Part shown: positions 21,925 through 32,852 of the stretch, one piece after another
Numbering within the stretch: position 1 is the first letter of the stretch
Layout: every line of letters begins with the position of its first letter
Assembly (NCBI RefSeq): GCF_037893015.1
Contig: NC_133664.1
Location: forward strand, 126,294,319 to 126,358,318
DNA: 64,000 nucleotides
Direction of reading: 5' to 3'
Source: Macrotis lagotis
Taxonomy: Eukaryota > Chordata > Mammalia > Peramelemorphia > Peramelidae
The notes under the pieces: generated by a model
Databases searched by the model: none
What the model saw: only the letters and a program-made list of their open reading frames with translations
Told to the model about the DNA's origin: nothing
Made by a program: the position numbers and the translations under genes

Positions 21925-22270
21925 TACTCCCAGACCACACAGGTCCTGCCTTCATTCTAGCCCCTACAATCATCATCTAAGGAAGCAAGTGTTGTGGGAA
22001 AGGAAATAACTATCACCTATTACCAACCACATACATGCACCAAACAAATAAATTCAGCATTGCTAAAGTAGCAAGGCACCCTGATTGAGTTATAAGAGGC
22101 AGTATGTGTCAGCAGAACAAGTAGCCACAGCCATCTTCCCTCAGTCTCTGATGGAAATAGTCCTGGACTTTGAACCCAACAACAAAGAATAGCAGGGCCC
22201 CCAGACCACTTATGATGCTTTCACTTTGACCCCCACATCCATCATTTAGGGAAGCAATATTTAGGGAGAA
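21925..22270. repeat. Two imperfect ~60-bp direct repeats about 275 bp apart
   Basis: CCCAGACCAC at 21929-21938 and 22200-22209, and CATCATCTAAGGAAGCAA (21971-21988) against CATCATTTAGGGAAGCAA (22250-22267), with partly matching sequence between. This suggests an old tandem duplication or two copies of an unrecognised repeat. Confidence 0.5.
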
Positions 22271-22330
22271 AGACTCAACAATGGGCATATAAGTACACAA
22301 AATTCTGGGGTATTTTTTACCCCCACATTA

Positions 22331-22636
22331 TTGTTATTTGCTTCTGATTCAGCTCCTGGAGCTATTACTCTGGGAAGCTACCTCAAGGGAAAAATTACAT
22401 GGCAACAGTTTTTGCAAACAAATGCAATTGAAGATCCAGAAATCAAGTTCTTGACACCAAAGTCCTTGACTTTATTAAATGGTACAACATCAGAAACAAA
22501 TAGGATTTTTATCAGTCAAAACAACATTAAAGACCCATTACCATTTCCTCTGCTGCTGTGCCCAGAGGACCATGGAATTTTCCCATTTGACTTGAAGCTA
22601 AAACTTCCTATATGTGCTGTCTCTTTTGTTATATAG
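22331..22636 (+). other. Uncharacterised 101-codon open frame
   Basis: An uninterrupted frame in non-repetitive sequence with a balanced, protein-like composition (for example GSYLKGKITWQQFLQTN and PLLLCPEDHGIFPFDLK). It opens with TTG rather than ATG, and an acceptor-like TTCTGATTCAG lies at its left end (about 22341-22351). I do not recognise the sequence. Its last ~45 bases overlap an L2 tail. It may be chance, an old exon, or part of an unrecognised transposon. Confidence 0.2.
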
Positions 22637-22740
22637 TGAATTTGAGCAGGGACTATTTCTCTTTTTTTCTACATATCCTTTCCTTAGCACAATTTCTTGA
22701 CTTTAATAAGAATTTAATACATACATTTTCATCCAAACAT
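22590..22740 (+). mobile_element. L2 LINE 3' end
   Basis: GAATTTGAGCAGGGACTATT, CCTTTCCTTAGCACAATTTC and AATAAGAATTTAATAC follow the L2 3' terminus with substitutions. Confidence 0.6.
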
Positions 22741-24025
22741 ACATTCATAAATTATTTCCTTATTCATTCATTCAAAGTCAATAATAGATTCATTCTCTTC
22801 ATTTACAGAGTTTACTTTTAATACTTTCTAAATATTTTCTAATTGGAAAATGATAAGTATATCTGCATGAGTTTGGTGTATGTTCACATGAATTGTTAAC
22901 CTGAGTCTACTGTTGTGATATTTTCAAGTGCTGAGGAAATTACATACTATAAAGTCATAAACTACAGCTATGTGGAAGAAAAAATTATAAACTATTATTT
23001 AACTAATCAGGAGACCTAGAGAAGATTGCATGTGGAAGGCAAATATTTGCACTGTCCTCTACAAAAGAAACATCTGTTAATGTTATTGATCTTTACAATT
23101 TATTGCCCCTAAAATTTGCCATTTCTTTCTGTATAGGAGCATGCCCTGAAAGATGAGGTCCTGATAGCACAAAAGGGATCACAAGGAGGCTTGTTATAAA
23201 TTAGATTCATTAATTAATCAGAAAGTAAATACCATTATAGAATGAAAAATAATGTCATGAGTCTGTGTGACCTTTAGCAACAACAACAACAATAAAAATC
23301 AAGGAGGGGACTCTAAGAACAACCTATTTCTTGATCATAGAACAGGAAGAAACAAGGAGGTGGAGAAATGGAAACTGAAGGAAATAACATGGAGTTAGAC
23401 ATTTATAAAATTATACAGTTAATTAAACACTTATTCCATAAAACTTGATCATCACCAACTACATCAGCTGAAGATAGTAACAAGCAACATCATATCACTT
23501 TCCCATTAATTAATTTAAATTTACTTTTCATTGAAGAGATCCTCTTTAAATTGACCCAGATACTGTGAAGAATGACTTAGAAAGTATTGGAGGGAGGAAA
23601 GATATAGTAAAGGTCATAATGAATAATTTTGGAAAACACTATTCTTTAAGACAAGCCAAGGTCATTAAAACTTCCAAGGACAGCTGACAGCAATAAGTAC
23701 AAGGACCAGAAGACAAGGTCACATTTTGCCCTTTGGTTTTTGTTCTCTGTTGGCCAAAATTATCATCCCAAAGCATTGCTCCTTTCTCAAGAAACTTTAG
23801 TAACTCTCTATTGTTTTTGGAATAAAATACATTAAATGTTCTTCCCTAGAAATGTAAGTAAAAATAAATTCATTTGGAGTGAGAGAAATTTTGAAGACAG
23901 TGCTCCTCATTATTATAGCTATTCTTGTAGTTATACAAGCAATGTACCACAGTTGAGTACAGTGCATTAATATGGCAGAAGGGTGAGGAGTTGTTACTGT
24001 TGCTGCTAGTGTTGTTGCTGAAGAT
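22741..24025. other. No recognised gene; anonymous DNA
   Basis: AT-rich sequence with a short CAA run (23280-23292) and no recognised coding or repeat family. Confidence 0.45.
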
Positions 24026-24029
24026 AACG

Positions 24030-24240
24030 ATGATTATCATGATGATGTTCCTTCATTTTTGTAGAGGAACAATGACAATACATGGGTGATTTATTGACTT
24101 GAGGATCAATTAGACTTGGGAAAGACAGAACTGCACCAAGTTCTCAGTCTCCTTCTTCCCTCCAGATTCATTGAGATTCAGTGACAAAACAACATTAAGA
24201 TACCTGTTCAAATAACAGTCATGAGGATGATAACTATGGA
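24030..24240 (+). mobile_element. Relic of a marsupial interspersed repeat (family not named)
   Basis: AGGAACAATGACAATACATG, TGATTTATTGACTTGAGGA, CACCAAGTTCTCAGTCTCC and CAGTGACAAAACAACATTA follow the same repeat as 11170-11345. Much diverged. Confidence 0.45.
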
Positions 24241-24295
24241 GAATGGCAAAGTGGGACCAGGTCAAGAAGGCAGGAGAAGTGTCATTTCTTCCTCA

Positions 24296-24309
24296 AGAAA
24301 CTGGCCTGT
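24296..24309. repeat. Left target-site duplication of the full-length L1
   Basis: AGAAACTGGCCTGT here pairs with AGAATACTGTCCTGT at 32095-32109 (one extra base, one mismatch). Confidence 0.75.
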
Positions 24310-24561
24310 GAATTTCCGGTCAAGATGGCAGAGAGAAGAAAGGTATGGTTCTAAAATCTCCTGATCTTTCTCCATATGTGATATAAAACAAACCTCTTAC
24401 AGAAATCCAATCAACAAAACACAAAAGAAAAGTCAGGAGAAAGAACATCTACTTTTGTTGCAGCTTGTTGCACCTTGGGGCCCTATCAGCCGTGACCTCC
24501 CTCCCAGAGGAGAGCTGAGAATAAGGAGTCGAGACACACTGCCTTATGCCTCCAGCTCAAA

Positions 24562-24567
24562 TTTATT
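24562..24567 (-). promoter_or_regulatory. LTR polyadenylation signal
   Basis: TTTATT on the plus strand, AATAAA on the minus strand, in the same place in both LTR copies. Confidence 0.7.
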
Positions 24568-24579
24568 ACTGCTTAGCTT

Positions 24580-24637
<58 letters not shown>
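24580..24637. repeat. (TA)n microsatellite inside LTR copy 1
   Basis: About 28 TA units after CATACATA; the other LTR copy has only TACATACATAC at this point, so the expansion is private to this copy. Confidence 0.97.
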
Positions 24638-24639
<2 letters not shown>

Positions 24640-24644
24640 TGTTA

Positions 24645-24706
24645 GGTCTTCCAGGGTAGAACAAAGGAAAATGAGGGTCTTCCAGGGTAGAACAAAGGAA
24701 AATGAG
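24645..24706. repeat. 31-bp tandem duplication inside LTR copy 1
   Basis: Two identical units beginning GGTCTTCCAGGGTAGAACAA at 24645 and 24676. The homologous LTR at 29640-29675 has one unit. Confidence 0.95.
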
Positions 24707-25599
24707 GGAATGGGGAATGGAAGCAGGTCTACGTCCAGCACTTGTGTTACAGGATAAGGGGGTATATTAGGGGGAGTTGGTAAAACATAGCTGTGTCCGG
24801 TGCCCTTGGGCCATGGGGTGGAAAAACCAGCTCCCAAGGACTCCGGTGCACCTTATCTCTCCAGGTGGCATGCCAGCTCCTGAGACTGAGTCCAGGTGGC
24901 AGTTATTTGGAAATGATCTGAGTCATGGCCATTAGAATAGTCTGTTCCCACATATCTTAGGATCTGTCTTATGCAGTTGTGGGTGAGTCCAGGAACAGAA
25001 GACAGATCAGCCATGGATCAGCCTGATTAGTAGTAAGGTTAGACCTCAGCAGCCTAAGGGCCCAAGAACAGGACTTGCTTGATCAGTAGTGGGACTAGAG
25101 TCTGGTCCTTGGGGGCATGGGTCTACTAGGGAACAGAGGCATTGGTATTGACTATGATCATCTGGAGCTTGCCGACAGGTCTGGAGGGTGAATTCTGGTA
25201 CAGGAGAGCTGCAGCCATCATCCATGGGCTCCTCTGGTCCAGAGGAAGTCCGAGGTCATGCCTCCATTTCCACTTAAGCCTCTTCCCAGAACAAACACAG
25301 TTATAGACCTTCTGCCCCAGACACAGGTGTATGAGCAACAGAACCAATTAGGCTGACAATAGGGAGAATAATGACCTAACCCCAGGGTAATAGCCCACCA
25401 CTGATTGAAGTCAAAAGTATTTAACAACTTCAATCACTCCCTCCAGGCCAAGGGAGAAGGCCTCCATCAAGGTTACATACACTCCAGAGAAAGCAGCAAT
25501 CACTACCTACTAGCCAGCTGGAGAAATTATACTCAGTGAGCAAAGCCTCTATGGATTCCAACACCAAACCTCTGTGAACCAGGCCCTCCCCAACTCAAG

Positions 25600-26715
25600 G
25601 CCTTAGAAAAATGAAGAAAGTTCTGCAGAAAGTTGGATCCATAGAAAAAATTCTTGGAAGAAAAAGACCCTAACTCAGAAAGACCTAGAACCTCTCAGGA
25701 GAATGTGATCTGGTCTACAGCACAGAAAGAGTTCCTTGAAAAAATCAGGGAGGAGTTTTAAAAATCAATTGGAAAATTTGGGAAAAGAAACCCAAGAGAA
25801 GATTAACACCTTGCAACAAGAAAACAAATCATGGGAAAATACAATTGGACGAACACAAAATGAGAATAACTCTCAGATCCTCAATTAGGCAAATGCAAAA
25901 AGAAAATAATTCTCTCAAAACCTCAATTGTGGTACATTGGATAGAGCACCTGCCCTGGAGTCAGGAGTACCTGAGTTCAAATCTGGCCTCAGACAATTAA
26001 TAATTACCTAGTTGTGTGGCCTTGGGAAAGTCACTTAACCCCATTACCTATCCAAAAAGAAACCCAATCTCAATTGGTCTAATGGAAAGCTCTTTCAAAA
26101 ATAGGATTGATCAAGTGGAAAAGAGGTTGCAAAAGGTAAATGAAGAAAACTCCTCTCTACAAAAAAAATGGAGTCTTTGGAAACCAATCTCTTCACAAGA
26201 AAGTAAGAGCCTGTTAAGCAAAACCAAAAAACAGAAAAAATAGAAGAAAATGTAAAATACCTCATCAGCAAAACCACTGACCTTGAGAAAAAAAAAAACT
26301 TGGACTTAATATTACAGAATTTAGTGATGGAAAATTTCCCTGAAATCATGGAACCAAAGGACAAATTAGTTATTGAAAGAATACATGGATCCCCTCCAGA
26401 AAGAGATCCGAAAATGAAAACAACAAGGAATGTTGTGGCCAAATTCCAGAACTATCAGATGAAAGATAAAATCCAGTATGCAGTCAGAAACAAACAATTT
26501 AAATACCAAGGAGCCACAGTAAGGAATAGGTAGGATCTGGCTGCATCAACATTAAGGGATCAAAAGGCTTGGAACAAGATATTTCGAAGATCAAGGGAGC
26601 TTGGAATGCAGCCAAGAATCCATTATCCCGCAAAGATGAGTTTTCTATTTTGGGGAAAAGATGGACATTTAACAAAATGGAAGAATTCCAAACATTCCTG
26701 ATGAAAAGACAATAG
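25600..26715 (+). pseudogene. L1 ORF1 of the full-length element, disrupted
   Basis: Decayed ORF1. A coiled-coil region (IGKFGK/LGKETQEK-like stretch near 25770-25900) is split by a SINE with its own duplication (CTCAATTG), and resumes at 26077 (FKNRIDQVEKRLQKVNEENS). The RRM/C-terminal part follows: NFPEIMEPKDKLVIERIHGS near 26331, NVVAKFQNYQMKDKIQ near 26427, stop 26713-26715. Multiple frameshifts and stops. Confidence 0.8.
25930..26068 (+). mobile_element. Marsupial tRNA-derived SINE, 5'-truncated
   Basis: Starts within the A box (GTACATTGGATAGAGCACC) and keeps GAGTTCAAATC, GGCCTTGGGAAAGTCACTTA and a mutated tail. Target-site duplication CTCAATTG at 25922-25929 and 26069-26076. Confidence 0.92.
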
Positions 26716-27777
26716 CTAAATAGAAAATTTGGACATCAAATAGGAGGTTCAAGAGACACATGAAAAGGTTAAAAAAGTGGGGGGGGGGAGTAAAGATAAA
26801 AACTGCTATCCAATCAGATGAAACTGGCTATATCCCAGCATGGGGAAAAGATACTCATAACTCTTGTAAATTTTAACTCTAACAAAGAGAATATACCTAG
26901 TCAGAACTGGTAGAGACTCATGTCTTATCCATGAGACTGCTATCCAATGGGATGAAACTGGCTATAACCCTACTTGGGAGAAAGACTCTAATAACTCTAT
27001 TAGATAGAATATACTTAGCTAGAAGTTATGGAAACTCAAAATTTTCTATGACTTAGATAGAATGATTTAAAAACACCTCTTCATTACATTAAGCAGTACA
27101 AAAGACCTATGGTAATAGAGGAGAAAAAGGAAGGAGAAAACAAACACCTTACTCTTCCGCTCATCAGACTTGGCTTAAAGTTAACTTACATACATACTCA
27201 GTTAACTTAAAAAAAACCTTACCTTTCAAGTACTAAAAGGGTAAAAGGGGAGGGGGGAATGGAGACAGGTACGGCAAGAAAAAGGGGAACTAACAGAATG
27301 AAGGTAAGGGAAAAAGGGAAAGGGGAAATAAAGAGGAGGAGTAAATATAGGAAGGTAAACACATTGAAGGGGGTGGTGATTCAGAAACAAAATAATGGGG
27401 AATATGGATAAAGGGGAAAAACAAACAGAGGGAAAATAGCATGGAGGGCAATAAAGACTTAGTAATTATAACTTTGAATGTAAATGGGATGAACTCTCCA
27501 TTAAAATGTAAGTGAATAGCAGAGTGCATTAAAACCCAGAATCCTACAATATGCTGCTTGCAAGAAATTCATTTGAAGCAGAGAGACACATACAAAGTAA
27601 AGGTAAAAGGTTAGAGCAAAATATATTTTGCTTCAGCTGAAGTGAAAAAAGCAGGGGTAGCAATCCTTATCTCAGACAAAGCAGCTGCAAAAATAGATAG
27701 CATTAAAAGAGATGAGGAATGAAACTATATTCTCTTAAAAAGTACCATAGACAATAAAGAGATTTCAATACTGAATG

Positions 27778-27779
27778 TG

Positions 27780-27840
<61 letters not shown>

Positions 27841-27850
27841 GTATGTGTGT
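27778..27850. repeat. (TA)n microsatellite in the L1 endonuclease region
   Basis: TATG/TATA units around about 25 TA repeats; its two edges are L1 ORF2 sequence (ISILNVY on the left, TPNRI on the right). It appears to have expanded from the Tyr/Ala/Pro codons there. Confidence 0.95.
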
Positions 27851-29499
27851 ATATACACCCAATAGGATAGTATACAGAATCTTAGAGGAGAAGCTGAAAG
27901 AACTACAGGAAGAGACAGAGAGCAAAACTCTACTAGTGGGAGACCTCAACCTCCCACTCTCACATCTAGATAAATCAAATCATAAAATAAACAAGAAAGA
28001 AGTTGAGGAAGTTAAGTTAAAGAAGTTAAGTTAATCTATTTGTAGATTGTTAGAAAAAACTACATATGGTAGACTTATGGAGGAAATTGATTGGGGATAG
28101 AAAGGAATACACTTTTTTGTTGCAGTACATGGCATTTATACAAAAATTAACCATGTACTAGGGCATCAAAACCTGATGATCACCTGCAGAAAGGCAGAAA
28201 TAGTGACTACATCTTTCCCAAATCACAAAGCAATAAAAATCATATTCAATATTGGGCCAGGAAGATCTAGACCCAGAACTAATTGAAAACTAAATAACCA
28301 CATTTTAAAGAATGAATGAATCAAACAACAAATTATAGAAAGAATTAATTATTTTATCCTAGATATGACAATAATGAAACAACATATCAAAATGTATGGG
28401 ATTCACTCAAAGAGTCTGTCAGGGGGTATGTTATATCTTTAAGTGCTTACATGAATAAATTAGAGAAAGAATAAATCAATGAACTAAATATGCAACTAAA
28501 AAATTAGAGAAAGAACAAATTAAAAATCTCCAATTAAATACCATATTAAAACAATTCTAAAAATTAAAAGAGAAATTAATAAAAGCAAAAGCAAAAAACT
28601 ATTGAATTAATAAATAAAACCAAGAGTTGTTTTTTATGAAAAAACCAATAAAATTGATAAACTCTGGTCAATTTGATTAAAAAAAGAAAGATTAAAACCA
28701 AATTGCAAGTATCATAAATTAAAAAAAGGTGAACTCACCACCAATGAGGAGGAAATTAAAGTAACGATTCAGAATTATATTGCCCAACTCTATGCCAATA
28801 AATTTGATAATCTAAGTGAAATGGATGAATATTTACAAAAATATAAGTTGCCTAGGTTAAATAAATAGGAGATTTAATACCTAAATAACCATATCTCAGA
28901 AAAAGAAATTCAACAAGCCATCATTGTACTCCTTAAGAAAATATATCCAGGCCTCGATGGATTCACAAGTGAAATCTAACAAACATTTAAGGAACAATTG
29001 GTTCAAATTCTATAAAAATTCTTTGAAAAAAATGGGGGAAGACAGAACTCTGCCTCTTTCTATGAAACCAATATGGTGCTGATGCCTAAACCAGGAAGAG
29101 TTAATACAGAGAAAAAATATTATAGACTTATCTCCCTGATGAATATAGATGAAAAAATCTTAAATAAAATCTAAGCAAAACAATTACAACAAGTTATCAT
29201 GAGGATAATACACTTTGACCAAGTAGGATTCATCCCAGGAATGCAGGGTTGGTTCAATATTAGGAAAACTGTTAGTATAATTAATTATATCAATGACAAA
29301 CCTATCAGAAATTATATGATTATATTAATAGATGCTGAAAAGGTTTTTGACAAAATACAGCACTTATTCCTCCTAAAACACTAGAGAGTGTAGGAATAAA
29401 TGGGCTGTTCCTTAGAATAATAAGCAGTATCTATCTGAAACCATCAACAAGCTTTATATTCAATGGGGAGAGGCTAGAGGCATTCCCAATAAGATCCGA

Positions 29500-29894
29500 T
29501 GCTGCAGCTTGCTTCAGCTTAGGGCCCTATCAGTGATGACCTCCCTCCTGGAGGGGAGTTAAGAATAAGGAGTCAAGCCACACTGCCTTATGCCTCTAGA
29601 TCAAATTTATTACTGCTTAGCTTCTACATACATACTGTTAGGTCTTCTGGGGTAGAAAAAAGGAAAATGAGGGAAAGGGGGATGCAAGCAGGTCTACGTG
29701 CATCATTTGCCTTACAGGATAAGGGGGTACATTAGGGGGGAGGTGGCAAAACAGCTGTGTCCTGTGCCCTTGAGTCATGGTGCGGAAAGACCAGCTCCCA
29801 AGGACTCTGATGCACCTTATCTCTCAGGGCAGCCTGCCAGCTCCTTAGACTGTGTTCAGGTGTCAAGGCCATTAGAATAGTCTGTGTTCTCACA
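29500..29894 (-). mobile_element. Solo LTR of an endogenous retrovirus, copy 2
   Basis: Reverse-oriented LTR with plus-strand ends TGCTGCAGCTTG and GTGTTCTCACA (TG...CA on the minus strand) and TTTATT polyadenylation signal at 29606-29611. It interrupts L1 ORF2 exactly between AATAAG and ATCAGGAGTGAAAC. Flanking 6-mers ATCCGA (29494-29499) and ATCAGG (29895-29900) look like a decayed 6-bp target-site duplication. No retroviral coding sequence remains, so it is a solo LTR formed by recombination between the two LTRs of a provirus. Confidence 0.92.
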
Positions 29895-32094
29895 ATCAGG
29901 AGTGAAACAAGGATGCCCATTATCACCACTACTATTCAATCATATTGGAAATGTAAGCCTCAGCAATAAGAGGAGAAAAAGAAATTGAAAAATTGAAGGA
30001 ATTATAATTGGGAAGGAAGAAACAAAACTCTCACTATTTGCAAATGACTTGATGGTGTATACCTAGAGAATCCAAGAAATCATCCAAAAAACTACTGGAA
30101 ACAATTAGCAATTTTAACAAAGTTGCAGGATATAAAATAAACCCTCATAAATGCTTAATTTTTCTATATCTGACTAGCAAGATACAGCAGGTAGAGCTAG
30201 AAAGAGAAATCCCATTCAAGGTGACCTCAAACAATATAAAATACCTGGGAGTCTTTTTGCCAAGGCAGATTCAGAAACTTTTTGAAAACATTTATAAAAC
30301 ACTTCTCACACAAATCAAATCAGATTTAAATAACTGGGCAAACAACTTCTCATGGATAAGTAGAACTAATATAGTAAAAACAACAATTCTACCAAAACTA
30401 AACTACCATACCACTCAAAATCCCAAAAATATTACTTTTATGAGATAGAAAAAGTTGTAAGTAAATTCATATGCAGAAATGAAGTCAAGAGTTTTCAGGC
30501 ATTTAATTAACAAAAGTGAGAAAGAAGGGGGCTTAGCCCTACCTGATCTAAACTTATAAAGCATCAGTCATCAAAACTGGTAATGGTTAAGAAATAGAGT
30601 GGTGGACCCATGGAATAGACTAGGTACAATAGCAGGAAATGATTATAGTCATCTGCTGTTGGATAAACCAAAGAGTCCAATTATTTGGATAAAAACTCTT
30701 TGACTAAAAACTTCTGGGGAAATTGGAAGTTAGTATGGATGAAACTTAGATTAGGCCAATACCTCACACCCTTTACCAAGATAAGATCCAAATGGTTACA
30801 GGATTTAGACATAAATAAATAATACTATAAGCAAACTAGAAGATCAAGGACTAGTTTACCTGTCAGATCTATGGAAAGGGGAGCAATTTATGACTAAGGA
30901 AGAGATGGAGAACATCACTAAAAACAAACTAGATGATTTCTATTATATTAAATTAAAAAACTTTTGTACAGACAAAACCACTAAAACCAAAGTTAAAAGA
31001 AATGTAGTAAACTGGGAAACAATGTTTACAAATAATCTTTCTGACAAAGACTCATTTCTAAAATATACAGAGTACTGAGTCAATTAAAAAAGTCATTCCC
31101 CAACTGACAAATGGTCAAAGGATATGCAAAGGCAATTTACAGATGAGGAGATCAAAGTAAACCATAGTCATATGAAAAATTGCTCTAAATCATTACTGAT
31201 CAGGAAAAATGCAAATTAAAGCATCTCTGAGGTACCACCTCACACCTCTCAGGCTGGCCAATAGGACTAGAAAGGACAATGATCATTGTTGGAAGAGTTT
31301 TGGGAAATCTGGGATATTATTACATTATTGGTGGAATTGTGAACTCATCCAACCTTTCTGGAGAGAAGTTTGGAATTATACCCAAAGGGCAACAAAAATG
31401 TGCATACCCTTAGATCCAGCAATACCCCTACTGGGGCTATATCCTGAAGAGATGATGAAAAAGGGTTAAAACATAACTTGTACAAAAATATTCATAGCAA
31501 CCCTGCTTGTGGTGGCAAGGAATTGGAAATCAAGTAAATGTCCTTCAATTGGGGAATGGTTTAGCAAACTGTGGTATATGTATGTCGTGGAAAACTATTG
31601 TTCTATTAGAAACCAGGAGGGATGGGAATTTAGGGAAGTCTGGAGGGATTTGCATGCACTGATGTTGAGTGAGATGAGCAGAACCAGAAAAACACTGTAC
31701 ACTATAACAGCAACATGGGCGTAATGATCAACCCTGATGGACTAGCTGATTCTATCAGTGTAAGAATCAGGGACAATTTGGGGCTGTCTGCAATACCACC
31801 TGTATCCAGAGAAAGCATTGTAGAGTTTGAACAAAGACCAAGGACTATTACCTTTAATTTAGAAAAAAAAAACTGATATCTTATTGCCTGAAATTGCTAT
31901 CTCTTATACTTTATGCTTCTTCCTTAAGTATAAGATTTCTCTCTCATCACATTCAATTTGGATTAATGTATACCATGGAAATAATGTAGACTGTCAAGTT
32001 GCCTTCTGTGGGGGGGGGGGGGGTGGAGGGGAGGAAAGTATGATTAGGGAAAATATTGTAAAACTCAAAATAAATAAAATCTTTTAAAAAAAAA

Positions 32095-32109
32095 AGAATA
32101 CTGTCCTGT
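32095..32109. repeat. Right target-site duplication of the full-length L1
   Basis: AGAATACTGTCCTGT, pairing with 24296-24309. Confidence 0.75.
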
Positions 32110-32379
32110 CATGATATATTAGAAAGCATTTCCCCCACTTTTTAAATCCTGTGAGGAAGAAAAGTTCCTGTTCCAGCTCATTTGGGGTCAAAGATTCATT
32201 CACTCCTTGTAACTGAGGCTGTTTCCATTACACTCTGACTCTAACCATCTTTTCTAGATATGTAACACTTTTCTGGGCATTCTAGATTTTAGACAAATTG
32301 ATCTATTTTCTGAAGTCAATGTTTTTATCTCCCACTTCTTTTATTTTGACAGGTTACTTCCTTTGAATGCTTGCCCTCA

Positions 32380-32430
32380 TTTCTTCAACTTAAAATCCCT
32401 AGCATCCTTTAAGGCTTATCTCATTCATTA
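32380..32430 (+). mobile_element. Short L2 LINE fragment
   Basis: AAAATCCCTAGCATCCTTTA and AGGCTTATCTCATTC match the L2 segment 'gaatccctagcttccttcaaggctcagctcaa'. Very short; flanking 32110-32380 and 32440-32640 show nothing recognised. Confidence 0.45.
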
Positions 32431-32639
32431 TTACTTAGGGCAAGAGTTCAAAGCTAGAAACTTTTTGTTAAAATTTCAATAATAGTTAAATTGAATTGAA
32501 GTGTTTCAAGAATTTTTCTAGGTCAGTCTTTATTCCTGGGAATGAAGATTCAATAGTCTATTAAGTATTATGAATCTTTCTTGAGATTCATTGTTCTGAA
32601 GAAGAGATTTAAAATGATAATTACAATAATAATAAAATT

Positions 32640-32760
32640 TATATTGTACTGTAACAAAGCTATATGTTCACTTGATTTTCACAATGTATGAAATAAGTTA
32701 TTATTCCCATTTTTGGATGAGATAGCTGAGACCCTGAAAGGTTGCACCTACATGGTTTCC
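32640..32760 (-). mobile_element. MIR/THER-like relic
   Basis: TTCACTTGATTTTCACAA, TTATTCCCATTTTTGGATGA and AGCTGAGACCCTGAAAGG follow the reversed THER1/MIR order. Confidence 0.5.
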
Positions 32761-32852
32761 TTTCTAAAAGTGACATTAAACCAGAAGATTGGTGCATTAT
32801 TATGTTAAGCTCTTTGGAAAGGATCATTTTACTGTTGTAGAAAAAGTGAACA

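Larger units (their letters stand above)
24456..24952 (-). mobile_element. Solo LTR of an endogenous retrovirus, copy 1
   Basis: Reverse-oriented LTR with TG...CA ends (TGTTGCAGCTTG ... TGTTCCCACA on the plus strand). The polyadenylation signal reads TTTATT at 24562-24567 (AATAAA on the minus strand). Homologous along its length to 29500-29894. Longer than that copy because of a (TA)n expansion (24580-24637) and a 31-bp tandem duplication (24645-24706). The flanking 6-mers TACTTT and TATCTT are only similar. No gag, pol or env sequence is present beside it; the sequence right of it resumes L1 5'UTR. Confidence 0.88.
27441..31724 (+). pseudogene. L1 ORF2 (endonuclease-reverse transcriptase), disrupted
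   Basis: Would encode the L1 ORF2 protein, which nicks DNA and primes reverse transcription. N-terminal endonuclease words are LVIITLNVNGMNSPLK (about 27459) and NPTICCLQEIHLKQRDTY. The reverse transcriptase region has [17 protein letters not shown] (29220) and [12 protein letters not shown] (29329). The segment is split by solo LTR copy 2, resuming with SGVKQGCPLSPLL. The catalytic FADD motif reads FAND (30037-30048), losing one metal-binding Asp. The C-terminal Cys/Trp motif is HYWWNCELIQPFW (about 31325), stop 31722-31724. A TA tract (27778-27838) interrupts the endonuclease domain. Stops and shifts throughout. Confidence 0.88.
24310..32094 (+). mobile_element. Full-length but dead L1 with nested LTRs, SINE and microsatellite
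   Basis: A complete L1 layout on the plus strand: 5' end with GGTCAAGATGGCAGAGAG (24318-24335), 5'UTR to about 25600, ORF1 to 26715, inter-ORF region, ORF2 27441-31724, 3'UTR with a G-rich tract (32010-32032) and an A-tail. The two ends share a 14/15-bp target-site duplication, so the 7.8 kb is one insertion. Without its guests (solo LTRs 24456-24952 and 29500-29894, SINE 25930-26068, TA tract) it is about 6.7 kb, a normal L1 length. Both frames have many stops and shifts. The 5'UTR (25130-25500) closely matches the reverse of 61831-62503. Confidence 0.92.

Noticed and set aside
24455-24837. Open frames across the LTR (both strands)
   Set aside because: They run through the TA tract and the 31-bp duplication; no gag, pol or env motif is present.
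24456-29894. A complete provirus bounded by the two LTRs
   Set aside because: The LTRs are in the same orientation, but the sequence between them is L1 5'UTR, ORF1 and ORF2, with no retroviral coding sequence.
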